A stretch of 64,000 nucleotides of DNA from Psychrobacter frigidicola (GTDB lineage: Bacteria; Pseudomonadota; Gammaproteobacteria; Pseudomonadales; Moraxellaceae), in NCBI RefSeq assembly GCF_007997305.1, contig NZ_VORZ01000001.1, positions 62,001 through 126,000 on the forward strand, in the 5' to 3' direction. Each line of letters starts with the position of its first letter. Positions within the stretch are counted from its first letter, which is position 1. The notes under the pieces were generated by a model. That model was not told the DNA's origin and made no database searches. It saw only the letters and a program-made list of their open reading frames with translations. Shown one piece after another: positions 8,771-16,739 of this stretch. A program made the position numbers and the translations under genes.

Positions 8771-10186
8771 TTGAGTCAGAAAAAAATTGCTATTTTAGGT
8801 GCAGGTCCAAGCGGTTTGGCGCAATTGAGAGCTTTTGAAGCCGCTCGTTTAGCCGGTGTGAAAGATTTACCGGAAATAGTATGTTACGAGAAGCAAGATG
8901 ATATTGGCGGTATGTGGAATTATACGTGGCGCACTGGTTTAGATAGGAACGGTGAGCCAGTACATGGCAGCATGTATCGTTATCTGTGGTCGAATGGGCC
9001 AAAAGAATGCTTAGAGTTTGCTGATTATTCGTTTGAAGAGCATTTTGGTCAAGCCATTCCCTCTTATCCTCCGCGTGAAGTGCTCAAAGACTACATTATG
9101 GGACGGATTAATAATCAAGATATTCGTAAATATATTCGTTTTGAAAGCCCCATACGTTGGGTGACTTTTGACGATGATACCCGAAAGTTTACGGTTACGG
9201 TGATGAACCATAAAACCGAAGAGCAAGAAGCGGAAGAGTTCGATTACGTTGTGGTTGCGACCGGTCACTTTTCAACACCGAACATGCCTTATTTTGAAGG
9301 TCTAGAAGAATTCCCTAACCGTGTTCTGCACGCCCATGACTTTCGCGATGCATTAGAGTTTGAAGGCCAAGATATTTTATTGGTGGGCAGTAGTTATTCA
9401 GCAGAAGATATCGGTACGCAGTGTTATAAATACGGCACCAATTCAGTTACGATCAGTTACCGTAGTACCCCATTAGGCTATGACTGGCCTGAAGGTATTA
9501 AAGAAGTGCCGTGTATCACTCATTTTGAAGGGGATGTTGCACACTTTGCAGATGGCACAGCGCAGCGTTTTGATGCCGTTATTATGTGCACAGGGTATTT
9601 ATTTCACTTTCCTTTTTTGCCCGATGAGCTGCGCTTGCAAACACATAACTGCTTATATCCCGCGAATTTATATAAAGGTATCTTCTGGCAGCCCAACCCG
9701 CAGCTGATTTATTTGGGTATGCAAGATCAATACTTCACCTTTAATATGTTTGATGCCCAAGCATGGTATGCGCGTGATGTCATCTTAGGCGACGTTGAAT
9801 TGCCTGACTTAGCCATGCGCGAGCAGGATGAGCAGAAGTGGCTAGCAGAATACGAGCATGTGCATACCGTTAATAGTGAGATAGACTTTCAAGCCAAATA
9901 TATTCGTGATTTAACCAATGCTACCGATTATCCCGAATTTGCGGTTGAAAAACAGGGCGATATCTTTAAAGAATGGCAAAAAGATAAAGTAGTCGACATT
10001 ATGGGCTTTAGAGAAAAGGCCTACCGTTCGACATTAACGAATACTTTAGCACCTGAGTTGCCAGAGCCTTGGTTAGATATTCTCGATGACTCGCTAGAGC
10101 ATTTTTTAAACTTAACGTTTATTGAAAGCAAAAAGCCCAATAAAGTGTCATATATTGAGAATAAAAAGTCTAGGAAAGTGTCATAA
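8771..10186 (+). CDS. tmm: Trimethylamine monooxygenase (flavin-containing monooxygenase)
   Basis: Tmm oxidises trimethylamine to trimethylamine N-oxide with FAD, NADPH and oxygen. The start is a TTG, supported by an AGGAG motif seven to eight bases upstream. The 471-residue protein shows the FAD motif GAGPSG (residues 10-15), an FMO-type motif (FPNRVLHAHDF), the NADPH-binding VGSSYSAEDIG (about 204-214) and the late CTGY. Long stretches resemble the characterised Methylophaga bacterial FMO from memory, including NYTWRTGLD, SMYRYLWSNGPKECLEF and MFDAQAWYARDVI. No TMAO demethylase or other methylamine gene is adjacent, so the product may serve as an osmolyte or nitrogen intermediate. A strong terminator follows. 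Confidence 0.9.
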   Translation: MSQKKIAILGAGPSGLAQLRAFEAARLAGVKDLPEIVCYEKQDDIGGMWNYTWRTGLDRNGEPVHGSMYRYLWSNGPKECLEFADYSFEEHFGQAIPSYPPREVLKDYIMGRINNQDIRKYIRFESPIRWVTFDDDTRKFTVTVMNHKTEEQEAEEFDYVVVATGHFSTPNMPYFEGLEEFPNRVLHAHDFRDALEFEGQDILLVGSSYSAEDIGTQCYKYGTNSVTISYRSTPLGYDWPEGIKEVPCITHFEGDVAHFADGTAQRFDAVIMCTGYLFHFPFLPDELRLQTHNCLYPANLYKGIFWQPNPQLIYLGMQDQYFTFNMFDAQAWYARDVILGDVELPDLAMREQDEQKWLAEYEHVHTVNSEIDFQAKYIRDLTNATDYPEFAVEKQGDIFKEWQKDKVVDIMGFREKAYRSTLTNTLAPELPEPWLDILDDSLEHFLNLTFIESKKPNKVSYIENKKSRKVS

Positions 10187-10243
10187 ACAAAGTTAAGCTG
10201 TTTTATTAATAATAATTATTAATAGTGACTAAATGTCTAACCT

Positions 10244-10279
10244 AAACCAAACACGTCAACCAGTCGTGTTTGGTTTTTT
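10244..10279 (+). terminator. Rho-independent terminator of tmm
   Basis: The 12-bp stem AAACCAAACACG / CGTGTTTGGTTT (10244-10255 with 10265-10276) has a nine-base loop and runs into a T tract. It lies between the convergent tmm and LysE-type genes. Confidence 0.85.
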
Positions 10280-10302
10280 CATTTTTGATATTTACTCTGA
10301 CT

Positions 10303-10905
10303 TTAGCTTTGATATAAATGCCATGCTAAATACCACATTAATATGCCGACCATTGCATCGAGTATATTCCATGCTTTAGGCTTTGCGAATAAAGGGGTTA
10401 ATAAACGTGCGCCATAACCCAATGCAAAAAAGAAGAAAAACGAGGCGCTAACCGCACCACCAGTAAATATAAGTTTACTACTAGCACCTGTAGACACCAT
10501 GCCAACTAACACTAAAGTATCCAAATAAACGTGCGGATTCAGCCACGTAAAGCCAAAACATAAAAGTAGGGCTTTTTTTAAGCTAGTGACCACTTGTCCA
10601 TTAGTCGTTAGTGCGTGTGAGGCAGTGATACTGGCATATAAACTTAGTAGCCCATAACCGAGCAAAAATGTGACACCAGCAAGTTTGGCGAGATGAACGA
10701 CTTGCGGATAACGTGTGGTGACGGCACCGAAACCTGCAACACCTGCTGATATCAATAACGCATCACTGACCGCACAGAATAGACAGATAAAAAATATATG
10801 CTCGCGTTTAAGCCCTTGCTTGAGGACAAAAGCGTTTTGCGAACCAATAGCAAAAATTAGTGAGAGCCCAAGCAAGAAACCGGAAAAATAATCGGTAGCA
10901 TTCAT
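10303..10905 (-). CDS. LysE/ArgO-family amino acid exporter
   Basis: A 200-residue membrane protein with about six helices. The first helix carries the family signature FAIGSQNAFVLKQG, typical of LysE/ArgO exporters of basic amino acids. The central FTWLNPHVYLDTLVLVG also fits this subgroup rather than the RhtB homoserine exporters. Length matches the family (about 200-210). It is transcribed towards tmm and has its own upstream gap of about 200 bp. The subgroup is clear; whether the substrate is arginine or lysine cannot be told. Confidence 0.85.
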   Translation of the reverse strand: MNATDYFSGFLLGLSLIFAIGSQNAFVLKQGLKREHIFFICLFCAVSDALLISAGVAGFGAVTTRYPQVVHLAKLAGVTFLLGYGLLSLYASITASHALTTNGQVVTSLKKALLLCFGFTWLNPHVYLDTLVLVGMVSTGASSKLIFTGGAVSASFFFFFALGYGARLLTPLFAKPKAWNILDAMVGILMWYLAWHLYQS

Positions 10906-11104
10906 AATGGTTCGTTTAATTTGTTAGTAAGAAAATTAGGACAGGTAATCATGGGGTAACTATATAGACGCATTGCTTTATTTAAAGGTTTAAGCGTATA
11001 GAGCGTTGACGTTTGCTTACTGGCAGACTATTAAAAAGCTGCTAAGATACGCTATAGGTTTAGCATATGCAATATGAATTAAACACGTAAGGACAGCGTC
11101 AGCT

Positions 11105-11854
11105 ATGGTCATCAGTTTGACAAGAATGCTCCAGTCATTTGGGCAAGCACACAATGATTTACCTGCACAAGCTGCTAAAAATGCGCGGCAAACTGCTGCG
11201 CGTGAGCCTATTAATGATGATTCACATTCTAATGTTAAACAAGACCAAAAATCCGTTACAACCCTAACCCAGCCGCAGCGGGTAGAGCGTATTTGTTCGG
11301 CTTTAGCACAAGTCAATGATATCCGCACACCAACGCCGCTGACAGATCGCTATTTATCCAATCGCGCGCAGATGCGCCCGACTAATCGACCCCCCTTCGA
11401 CCCTAATACTTTATGGTTTCTTAAATATGGATACTGTCCGATTATGACTGAACTTGTCGATGTTGTTGATGAGGCCACTTTAAATGCCATGCCAATTGAA
11501 GCAGTGGCTATCCTTGATCGTATTAACGGTAAGCTAAAACGCTACCGCGATTGGAGTGAGGAGCTAAATAAAGAACAACAGCAGCAACATAGTGAACGGC
11601 AGTTCGTCATTGATAAGCTGGTAACTGAAAGTATTCCTGAAGCATTGCATCATTATGAACAGCTGTTGCGATTTAGTCCGCACCGTACAAAGAACAGCAC
11701 TGTTCAGGGTAATATGACTGCAGGAGGCATGTTGACTGATCTATTTTTGGAGATTGATTATGAATTAGATGAATTGTTAGATGAGCTACACCAGACCGTG
11801 CTTAATCGCCTAGCCTCGACCCATCGTTATGTTAAGAGCCGTACCAAAAAATAA
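11105..11854 (+). CDS. Uncharacterised helical protein, first of three tandem paralogs
   Basis: I do not recognise a named function. The 249-residue protein has no signal peptide or membrane helix, a polar N-terminal third and a helical C-terminal two-thirds. Two segments recur in the next two genes: one with the pattern ERQFVIDKLVTESIPEALHHYEQL and one with IDYELDELLDEL followed by RYVKSR. It also shares the LNAMPIEAVAILDRINGKLKRY helix with the third gene. The spacing of LP/IP, Tyr and the following amphipathic helices recalls the XpaC family by eye, which is a weak similarity. A probable terminator separates it from the second gene. It may be the soluble member of a membrane-associated set. 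Confidence 0.65.
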   Translation: MVISLTRMLQSFGQAHNDLPAQAAKNARQTAAREPINDDSHSNVKQDQKSVTTLTQPQRVERICSALAQVNDIRTPTPLTDRYLSNRAQMRPTNRPPFDPNTLWFLKYGYCPIMTELVDVVDEATLNAMPIEAVAILDRINGKLKRYRDWSEELNKEQQQQHSERQFVIDKLVTESIPEALHHYEQLLRFSPHRTKNSTVQGNMTAGGMLTDLFLEIDYELDELLDELHQTVLNRLASTHRYVKSRTKK

Positions 11855-11910
11855 GACAGACTTAATTTTAGCTATCATCGTTCCAAAAAAGCGATATCTT
11901 ACATAACAAT

Positions 11911-11940
11911 ATAGGGCTTTAATTTGCCCTTATTTTTTTG
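11911..11940 (+). terminator. Probable terminator after the first paralog
   Basis: A short GC-rich stem, AGGGC / GCCCT (11913-11917 with 11926-11930), has an eight-base loop and is followed by TATTTTTTT. The stem is short but the T tract is good. Confidence 0.55.
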
Positions 11941-12029
11941 TTTAATATTAGAAGTTAATTTAGTCTTGAATGCTGAAGAGACAATAATAATAAAGAGTTA
12001 CCTAACACCATAAGAATAAGGAAACTATA

Positions 12030-12647
12030 ATGACTCAATTAACGGCTATGTTAGTGATGTTTGTTTTATACGGTGTGTTGCCGGCAGCGGGAATATATTT
12101 AGGTTATCGTGGTATCAAAAAAGTTACGGCGCCAAAAATGCTGGAATATAAAGCTATGCCACAGTTGGGTTATATCCCTGAAAAAAGCTTGCCAGAAGCA
12201 GTCAAAAATTCGTTGGCTCAAATCAATGGAAAAGGCGAGAAACTACGGGTAATTTACGGGGATACCAATAATGATGGTCAAATTGACGATAAGGACGCCG
12301 TCTCCGAAACTTATGTCATGATTCAAAACTTAATGGATAAGCATATTCCACAAGCGGTTGCTGATTATCGGCGTTTATACGATTTGGAAGGTGCACGCGT
12401 TGATACTACTAAAATTAAAAATTCGGATGTCACGGGTAAAGAAGCCTTATTAGAGGTATTAGGGACTATTGATGCTCAATTTGATGACTTATTAGATGCC
12501 TCTTATCATCAAGATGGACAAAAGCTGCTAGTGACCAATCGTTATTTACAGCAGCGTTTTGATACTCCTGCTTTCAATACTCAGACTGGTAAGCTTGCAG
12601 ATGTTGATAATAGTATTAACCTTATTAAGGATAATAGAGAGGAATAA
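12030..12647 (+). CDS. Uncharacterised membrane-anchored protein with EF-hand-like loop, second paralog
   Basis: The 205-residue protein has one N-terminal membrane helix (about residues 5-25) and a soluble helical domain. Residues 78-89 read DTNNDGQIDDKD, with Asp, Asn, Asp, Ile and Asp at the positions of an EF-hand or dockerin calcium loop. Neither paralog has this loop; it sits where they carry a helix-helix linker. The following SETYVMIQNLMDKHIPQAVADYRRLYD and FDDLLDASYHQD...RYLQQRF segments align with the other two genes. It has an AAGGAAA ribosome-binding site. Calcium binding is an inference from the motif. The third paralog starts 38 bp downstream, probably in the same transcript. 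Confidence 0.65.
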   Translation: MTQLTAMLVMFVLYGVLPAAGIYLGYRGIKKVTAPKMLEYKAMPQLGYIPEKSLPEAVKNSLAQINGKGEKLRVIYGDTNNDGQIDDKDAVSETYVMIQNLMDKHIPQAVADYRRLYDLEGARVDTTKIKNSDVTGKEALLEVLGTIDAQFDDLLDASYHQDGQKLLVTNRYLQQRFDTPAFNTQTGKLADVDNSINLIKDNREE

Positions 12648-12685
12648 TGGAGTAAAGTAGGGGAGTAGTCAAAGGATAAACGAAT

Positions 12686-13249
12686 ATGAGTATATTGCTA
12701 GGCGTTGGGGTAGTAACCACAGTTACCGTTATATATTTAGGTAAAAAAGGCTGGCAGGCGCTGCATAGAGCGGTAGGTATTACCCCAGGTGTGTTGATTT
12801 ATAAAAACCCCAATGAACCTTTATCGCTGCTTGATGTGACGTGGCAAAATTTAGCTTTAAATGTTAAGTATTTAAATGGTCTGCCCGATGAACAGTTGCG
12901 CCAATTGCAACGTATTGATAATAAGGTGACTACTTATAAAGGTTATCAACGAAATCTACAAGAACAAAACCTAACGGAGGCTCTGACTGAACAAGAATTT
13001 GTGCTGCATAAATTGCTTCATACGCGTTTACCAGAGATGCTTACCAGTCATCATCATGTACGAAGCACGAGCGCCGGTGATAATAGAAGTCATACGGATA
13101 ATATTAACACCGTTCAAGCCAATGAAATTTTGCAAGAAGTGTTAGACAATATCGAAGAGCGCTTAGATAACGGGTTAGAGAGAATGGAGACACAGCACTT
13201 ACAGGATTTACGAATCATGAAGCGTTACATAGATAGCCATAATGCTTAG
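12686..13249 (+). CDS. Uncharacterised membrane-anchored protein, third paralog
   Basis: The 187-residue protein has a short N-terminal hydrophobic segment (about residues 3-17) and then a mostly helical domain. The LNGLPDEQLRQLQRIDNKVTTYKGY region aligns well with the first paralog, and EQEFVLHKLLHTRLPEML plus LDNIEERLDNGLERM...RYIDS align with both. An Asn/His/Ser-rich linker (about 118-137) separates the two conserved helical blocks. No catalytic motif is visible. A 17-bp-stem terminator shared with rluB follows, so the second and third genes probably form one operon. The function is unknown. Confidence 0.65.
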   Translation: MSILLGVGVVTTVTVIYLGKKGWQALHRAVGITPGVLIYKNPNEPLSLLDVTWQNLALNVKYLNGLPDEQLRQLQRIDNKVTTYKGYQRNLQEQNLTEALTEQEFVLHKLLHTRLPEMLTSHHHVRSTSAGDNRSHTDNINTVQANEILQEVLDNIEERLDNGLERMETQHLQDLRIMKRYIDSHNA

Positions 13250-13280
13250 CTTAGTCGCTATCTTAGATGATTGTAGATGT

Positions 13281-13320
13281 AAAAATCTGCCAACGATACA
13301 CATCGTTGGCAGATTTTTTA
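13281..13320. terminator. Strong bidirectional terminator between the paralog operon and rluB
   Basis: A perfect 17-bp stem, AAAAATCTGCCAACGAT / ATCGTTGGCAGATTTTT, has a four-base ACAC loop and A/T tracts on both sides. It serves the convergent genes on either side. Confidence 0.9.
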
Positions 13321-13358
13321 ATTCAATAGATTAAGTATGCGTTAGTCTAACTTTAGGG

Positions 13359-14270
13359 CTAACCATTACTATTGCGGGTGTTACGTGAACCACGGCTAGC
13401 AGGACTTGCACTGCTTTTAGGTTTTGCGCTCTGACTGCGAGAGCTATCAGTACGGCGAGCCTTGAGTGGTTTATTTTTGATACGTTCTTGCTTATCTTTA
13501 GCGGCACCGTGTAGACCAGTACCATAACGAGGGCGCAAGCTTACCAAGTCGGTTAGGATATTAATATCTTTTCTATCCAGCTCTAAGAAGCGACCTGTAC
13601 GCAGCTCTTTTGGTAGCGCAATGTTGCCATAGCTGGTACGCAGTAGACGGCTTACCTTAAGGCCTTGTGACTCAAACAGACGGCGCACTTCGCGATTACG
13701 ACCTTCTTTTAGTTTGACATGATGCCAACGGTTCACACCTTCGCCGCCACCATCTTTGATATCATCAAATTTAGCCAAACCATCCTCTAGCATCACACCC
13801 GTGGTCATCGCACGTGCTTTCTCAGGGGTAACTTCACCCAATACACGTACCGCATATTCACGCGTGACTTCACTAGAAGGATGCATTAAGCGATGCGCCA
13901 TCTCGCCGTCATTAGTGAATAATAACAACCCTGATGAATTGATATCCAAGCGTCCCACCATCACCCAACGGTCATGAGTCAATTTAGGCAAACGCTCAAA
14001 TACAGTCGGACGACCTTCAGGGTCATTTGCTGAGCAAATTTCACCTTCAGGCTTATAGTAAGCCAATACGCGGCGACGCTTCTCATTCTCAGACGTATAT
14101 TTAATCTGACGGCCATCAACGCGAATCTCATCGCCTTGCTCAACACGGTCACCAATGGTAGCTGGGCCGTTATTTACCGTTACACGGCCTGCTTTAATCA
14201 CTTCTTCCATCTGGCGGCGCGAACCAAGTCCCATACGAGCGAGGGCTTTTTGTAATTTTTCATCTTTCAT
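13359..14270 (-). CDS. rluB: 23S rRNA pseudouridine synthase B
   Basis: RluB makes pseudouridine 2605 in 23S rRNA helix 93. The 303-residue protein has an N-terminal S4 RNA-binding domain (residues 1-60, KLQKALARMGLGSRRQ) and the RsuA/RluB catalytic signature GRLDINSSGLLLFTNDG, whose aspartate is the nucleophile. After the catalytic domain (about residue 240) comes a Lys/Arg/Ser-rich low-complexity tail of about 60 residues, typical of RluB rather than RsuA. It forms the left boundary of the capsule locus and is transcribed away from it. Confidence 0.9.
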   Translation of the reverse strand: MKDEKLQKALARMGLGSRRQMEEVIKAGRVTVNNGPATIGDRVEQGDEIRVDGRQIKYTSENEKRRRVLAYYKPEGEICSANDPEGRPTVFERLPKLTHDRWVMVGRLDINSSGLLLFTNDGEMAHRLMHPSSEVTREYAVRVLGEVTPEKARAMTTGVMLEDGLAKFDDIKDGGGEGVNRWHHVKLKEGRNREVRRLFESQGLKVSRLLRTSYGNIALPKELRTGRFLELDRKDINILTDLVSLRPRYGTGLHGAAKDKQERIKNKPLKARRTDSSRSQSAKPKSSASPASRGSRNTRNSNG

Positions 14271-14432
14271 AACGATATCCTTGAGTCGGTTGTAGTTACA
14301 TTTCGCAATGTACGAATTTATAGACGTTCATTCTACGCTATTTCATAAGAAACATAATGAAAAATTTGTACGGTTGAACCATTTTTAGAATACATAATGG
14401 TTATTAATCATTGAATATCAATAATTTAAGGG

Positions 14433-14462
14433 TTGACTGATGCTAATTATCAATATTTATAA
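14433..14462 (+). promoter_or_regulatory. Possible sigma70 promoter, distal to wza
   Basis: TTGACT and TTATAA are separated by 18 bp. The -35 matches the consensus at five of six positions; the -10 is poor. The call rests on sequence alone. Confidence 0.3.
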
Positions 14463-14705
14463 CAAAAACTTGTGAGGTATAGTTAAATTATGATTAATTC
14501 GTTATTGTGTACATAATGTTACCAACAAAAATAGAGTACTTTAGGTATAAGGTAAAATAATTAGCTTTAATATGCTTGAGAATCAAGGTATGCTTATTGC
14601 CGACGATGATGTATAGAAAGTGCTTAATGGTAACGGCTGACCGTAGTAATCTTTGCCAAAAACTCGAGATAATGCGCTGTTTGTATTTGATGTTACTATA
14701 GGTAG

Positions 14706-14915
14706 CGAGCCGAGCGTATTATATACCGTCTACGTTTTGGTTTTGTTTCATCTTCAGCAATAATAGCAAGACGCTTACATCCTATAGGTCGTTCTGATCG
14801 GAATATATCATAGGCTCTCATCCCTATAGTTGGTACTATTCTACTTATTAGTTGGCTAGCAAAAGGAATAGTCTCACAAGATAATCCATGGGTTTTGCTT
14901 GATAATCATGTTTAA
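14706..14915 (+). pseudogene. Relic of a DUF805 membrane protein gene
   Basis: Translation in one frame gives IIARRLHPIGRSDR, an in-frame TAG at 14811-14813, then ALIPIVGTILLISWLAKG and DNPW. This follows the DUF805 pattern of RRLHDxGRSGWW, a LIPxIG helix and a C-terminal xDNxxG. The segment upstream (RLRFGFVSSS) may be the family N-terminus joined after an internal deletion. There is no start codon with a ribosome-binding site, so the relic is not expressed as a protein. It suggests that another gene once lay between rluB and wza. Confidence 0.6.
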
Positions 14916-15094
14916 AAAAGGGATTACTGTTTAATATTACATTATAGAATTTAGCAAAATTATTATTCGCAGCAATTAATTGAAGAAAAATAAAAAATGC
15001 TCGACAGAATATACATTTACGCAGATAAATGGTAACAATTAATTATTTATACACAACTTATGTTATGATGCGGATTATTTTTGCTACTAATGTA

Positions 15095-15126
15095 AAGATA
15101 AGCATGTAGTATAATAAGCTTATCTT
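15095..15126. promoter_or_regulatory. Inverted repeat enclosing a TATAAT box, candidate wza promoter/operator
   Basis: AAGATAAGC (15095-15103) and GCTTATCTT (15118-15126) are perfect inverted repeats. The 14-bp spacer contains TATAAT at 15110-15115, about 55 bp before the wza start. No good -35 lies at 17 bp, as expected for a promoter that needs an activator, or for a repressor site on the -10. It could also form a hairpin in a longer leader RNA. Confidence 0.5.
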
Positions 15127-15169
15127 ACGTGACCTTGCATTACCATTATGATTCTATAGGGTTTCTCAT

Positions 15170-16249
15170 ATGAGACAGTCAACCAAGCTGCTAAGTGCAG
15201 CATGCCTAGTAATCAGCAGCCTACTTTCTGGTTGTACTGCTACCATCAACTCTGGCCTTCATTCTGGCCCATTGCCACCTAATGGCGAATTTACAGCCGA
15301 TAATGGCATTCATTTTAATGTTCAACCATTGAGTTTAGCCACACTGCCTCCTAAGCAAGCTGCTGTTCGACCTAACAGTGACCTATCTCGCCTAATTAAA
15401 TCGTCTCATCGAGTAGACTATCGTATTGCACAAGGTGACGTCCTAAGCATTATCTTAGTTGGCTACCCTGACATTACCACTGCCGGTGCTTCCGGTTATC
15501 CAGTAGATCAGCAGGGCTTTATTCAATTCCCGCTGATAGGACGTATTAAAGCCAGTGGCATCAGTGTGCCGCAATTTACCGCTAATCTGCGTGGACAGCT
15601 GCAACGTTATCTTAAGTATTCAGACCCCCAAGTCAAAGTGGTTGATTACCGTGGCAACAAATTTTTTATTGATGGTGAAGTGAGTAAGCCTGGCGAGTTC
15701 AGTATTGCAGATGCACCAGTTTCATTATATAGCGCACTCTCTATGGCAGGAGGAGCGACCCCAGCTGGCGACTCCAACAATATCGTATTTAACCGTAAAG
15801 GCATCAACTATAACGTAGGTCTACAATCATTAAGACAAATGGGCTCGTCAGCCAACCAAATTTATTTGCAAGATGGCGACTCCATTCACGTAAACAGTCA
15901 AAGCCGCAATAGAATTTATGTTTTAGGTGAGTTTGGCAAAGTAGAGCCTGTCCCCATTCTCGAGCAAGGCATTAGTTTGGCACAGGTCCTAGGTGAGTCG
16001 AATGGTCTGAATTCTAATACCGCCAATGCTGCTAAAATATATGTGGTTCGCGACAATCCAGCAAATCGATATACCAATATCTATTATGTAGATATGCAAA
16101 CCATTACGAGCTTTGCACTTGCCAACCGTTTTGAGATGCAACCAAACGACATTGTTTATGTTGATCCAACAGGCTTAACACGTTGGAATCGTATTATCAG
16201 CTCATTATTACCCTCTTCATCGGCAATTAATTCTATTTCACGTCTCTAG
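15170..16249 (+). CDS. wza: Capsule polysaccharide export lipoprotein Wza
   Basis: Wza is the outer-membrane export channel of Wzy-dependent capsule systems. The 359-residue precursor has a lipoprotein signal ending in LLSGC (Cys22). The polysaccharide export domain begins at about residue 83 (DYRIAQGDVLSI). Two SLBB-type repeats follow, at about 165-245 (FFIDGEVSKPGEFSI) and 250-330 (IYVLGEFGKV). The C-terminal stretch is amphipathic, as expected for the helical barrel. It starts the operon wza-wzb-wzc, with a 15-bp gap to wzb. The palindrome around a -10 box just upstream is the best candidate for control. Confidence 0.93.
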   Translation: MRQSTKLLSAACLVISSLLSGCTATINSGLHSGPLPPNGEFTADNGIHFNVQPLSLATLPPKQAAVRPNSDLSRLIKSSHRVDYRIAQGDVLSIILVGYPDITTAGASGYPVDQQGFIQFPLIGRIKASGISVPQFTANLRGQLQRYLKYSDPQVKVVDYRGNKFFIDGEVSKPGEFSIADAPVSLYSALSMAGGATPAGDSNNIVFNRKGINYNVGLQSLRQMGSSANQIYLQDGDSIHVNSQSRNRIYVLGEFGKVEPVPILEQGISLAQVLGESNGLNSNTANAAKIYVVRDNPANRYTNIYYVDMQTITSFALANRFEMQPNDIVYVDPTGLTRWNRIISSLLPSSSAINSISRL

Positions 16250-16264
16250 GTAGTAGTAGGTATC

Positions 16265-16726
16265 ATGAGTTTTAATAATATCTTAGTGGTCTGCGTGGGT
16301 AACATATGCCGCAGCCCGATAGCTGCCGCTCTTTTGATGCATCACTATCCTGAAAAACATATTGACTCTGCGGGTCTATCAGCCGTGGTAGGTCACCCTG
16401 CTGATAGCAAAGCGATGGCAGTCATGTCGGCAAGCCACTCAATCATGTCGGCAAGCCACTCAATAGACGATATGTATATGAGCGACCATATTGCCAAACA
16501 GATTAACGAGCAGCTGGTAGGAAAAGCAGACCTGATTTTGACCATGTCAACCAGCCAAAGCAAGTGGATTGAAGAACAGTGGCCGCATTGCCGTGGCAAA
16601 ACCTTTAGAATCGGACATTGGATTGACAAAGATGTTGCCGATCCTTATGGTCATAGTGAAACAGCATTTGAGACTGCCAAACAAGATATCGTTGACAGTT
16701 TGGATCAATGGTTTAATAAAATCTAA
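16265..16726 (+). CDS. wzb: Low-molecular-weight protein tyrosine phosphatase Wzb
   Basis: Wzb dephosphorylates the autokinase Wzc and so permits cycling of capsule assembly. The 153-residue protein has the P-loop C10-VGNIC-R16-S and a late DP motif (VADPYG) with the general-acid aspartate. An exact 21-bp tandem duplication at 16423-16464 repeats seven residues (MSASHSI, residues 54-67) just before the region that flanks the active site. Normal family members have one copy at this position. The reading frame is kept, so activity may survive. It lies 13 bp before wzc. Confidence 0.92.
   Translation: MSFNNILVVCVGNICRSPIAAALLMHHYPEKHIDSAGLSAVVGHPADSKAMAVMSASHSIMSASHSIDDMYMSDHIAKQINEQLVGKADLILTMSTSQSKWIEEQWPHCRGKTFRIGHWIDKDVADPYGHSETAFETAKQDIVDSLDQWFNKI
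16423..16464 (+). repeat. Perfect 21-bp tandem duplication inside wzb
   Basis: The unit CATGTCGGCAAGCCACTCAAT occupies 16423-16443 and again 16444-16464 with no mismatch. It is in frame. Its identity suggests a recent slippage or duplication event. Confidence 0.95.
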
Positions 16727-16739
16727 GTAGTGACTATTT

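Larger units (their letters stand above)
14271..15169. other. Long AT-rich intergenic region before the capsule genes
   Basis: About 900 bp without an intact gene. It holds a possible promoter (TTGACT at 14433-14438, 18-bp spacer, TTATAA at 14457-14462), a relic of a DUF805 gene at 14706-14915, and an inverted repeat around a TATAAT box at 15095-15126. If the 14433 promoter is used, wza would have a leader of about 700 nt. I did not find a GGCGGTAG ops/JUMPstart element. Confidence 0.5.

Noticed and set aside
14271-15169. An ops/JUMPstart element before wza
   Set aside because: No GGCGGTAG core was found in this region.
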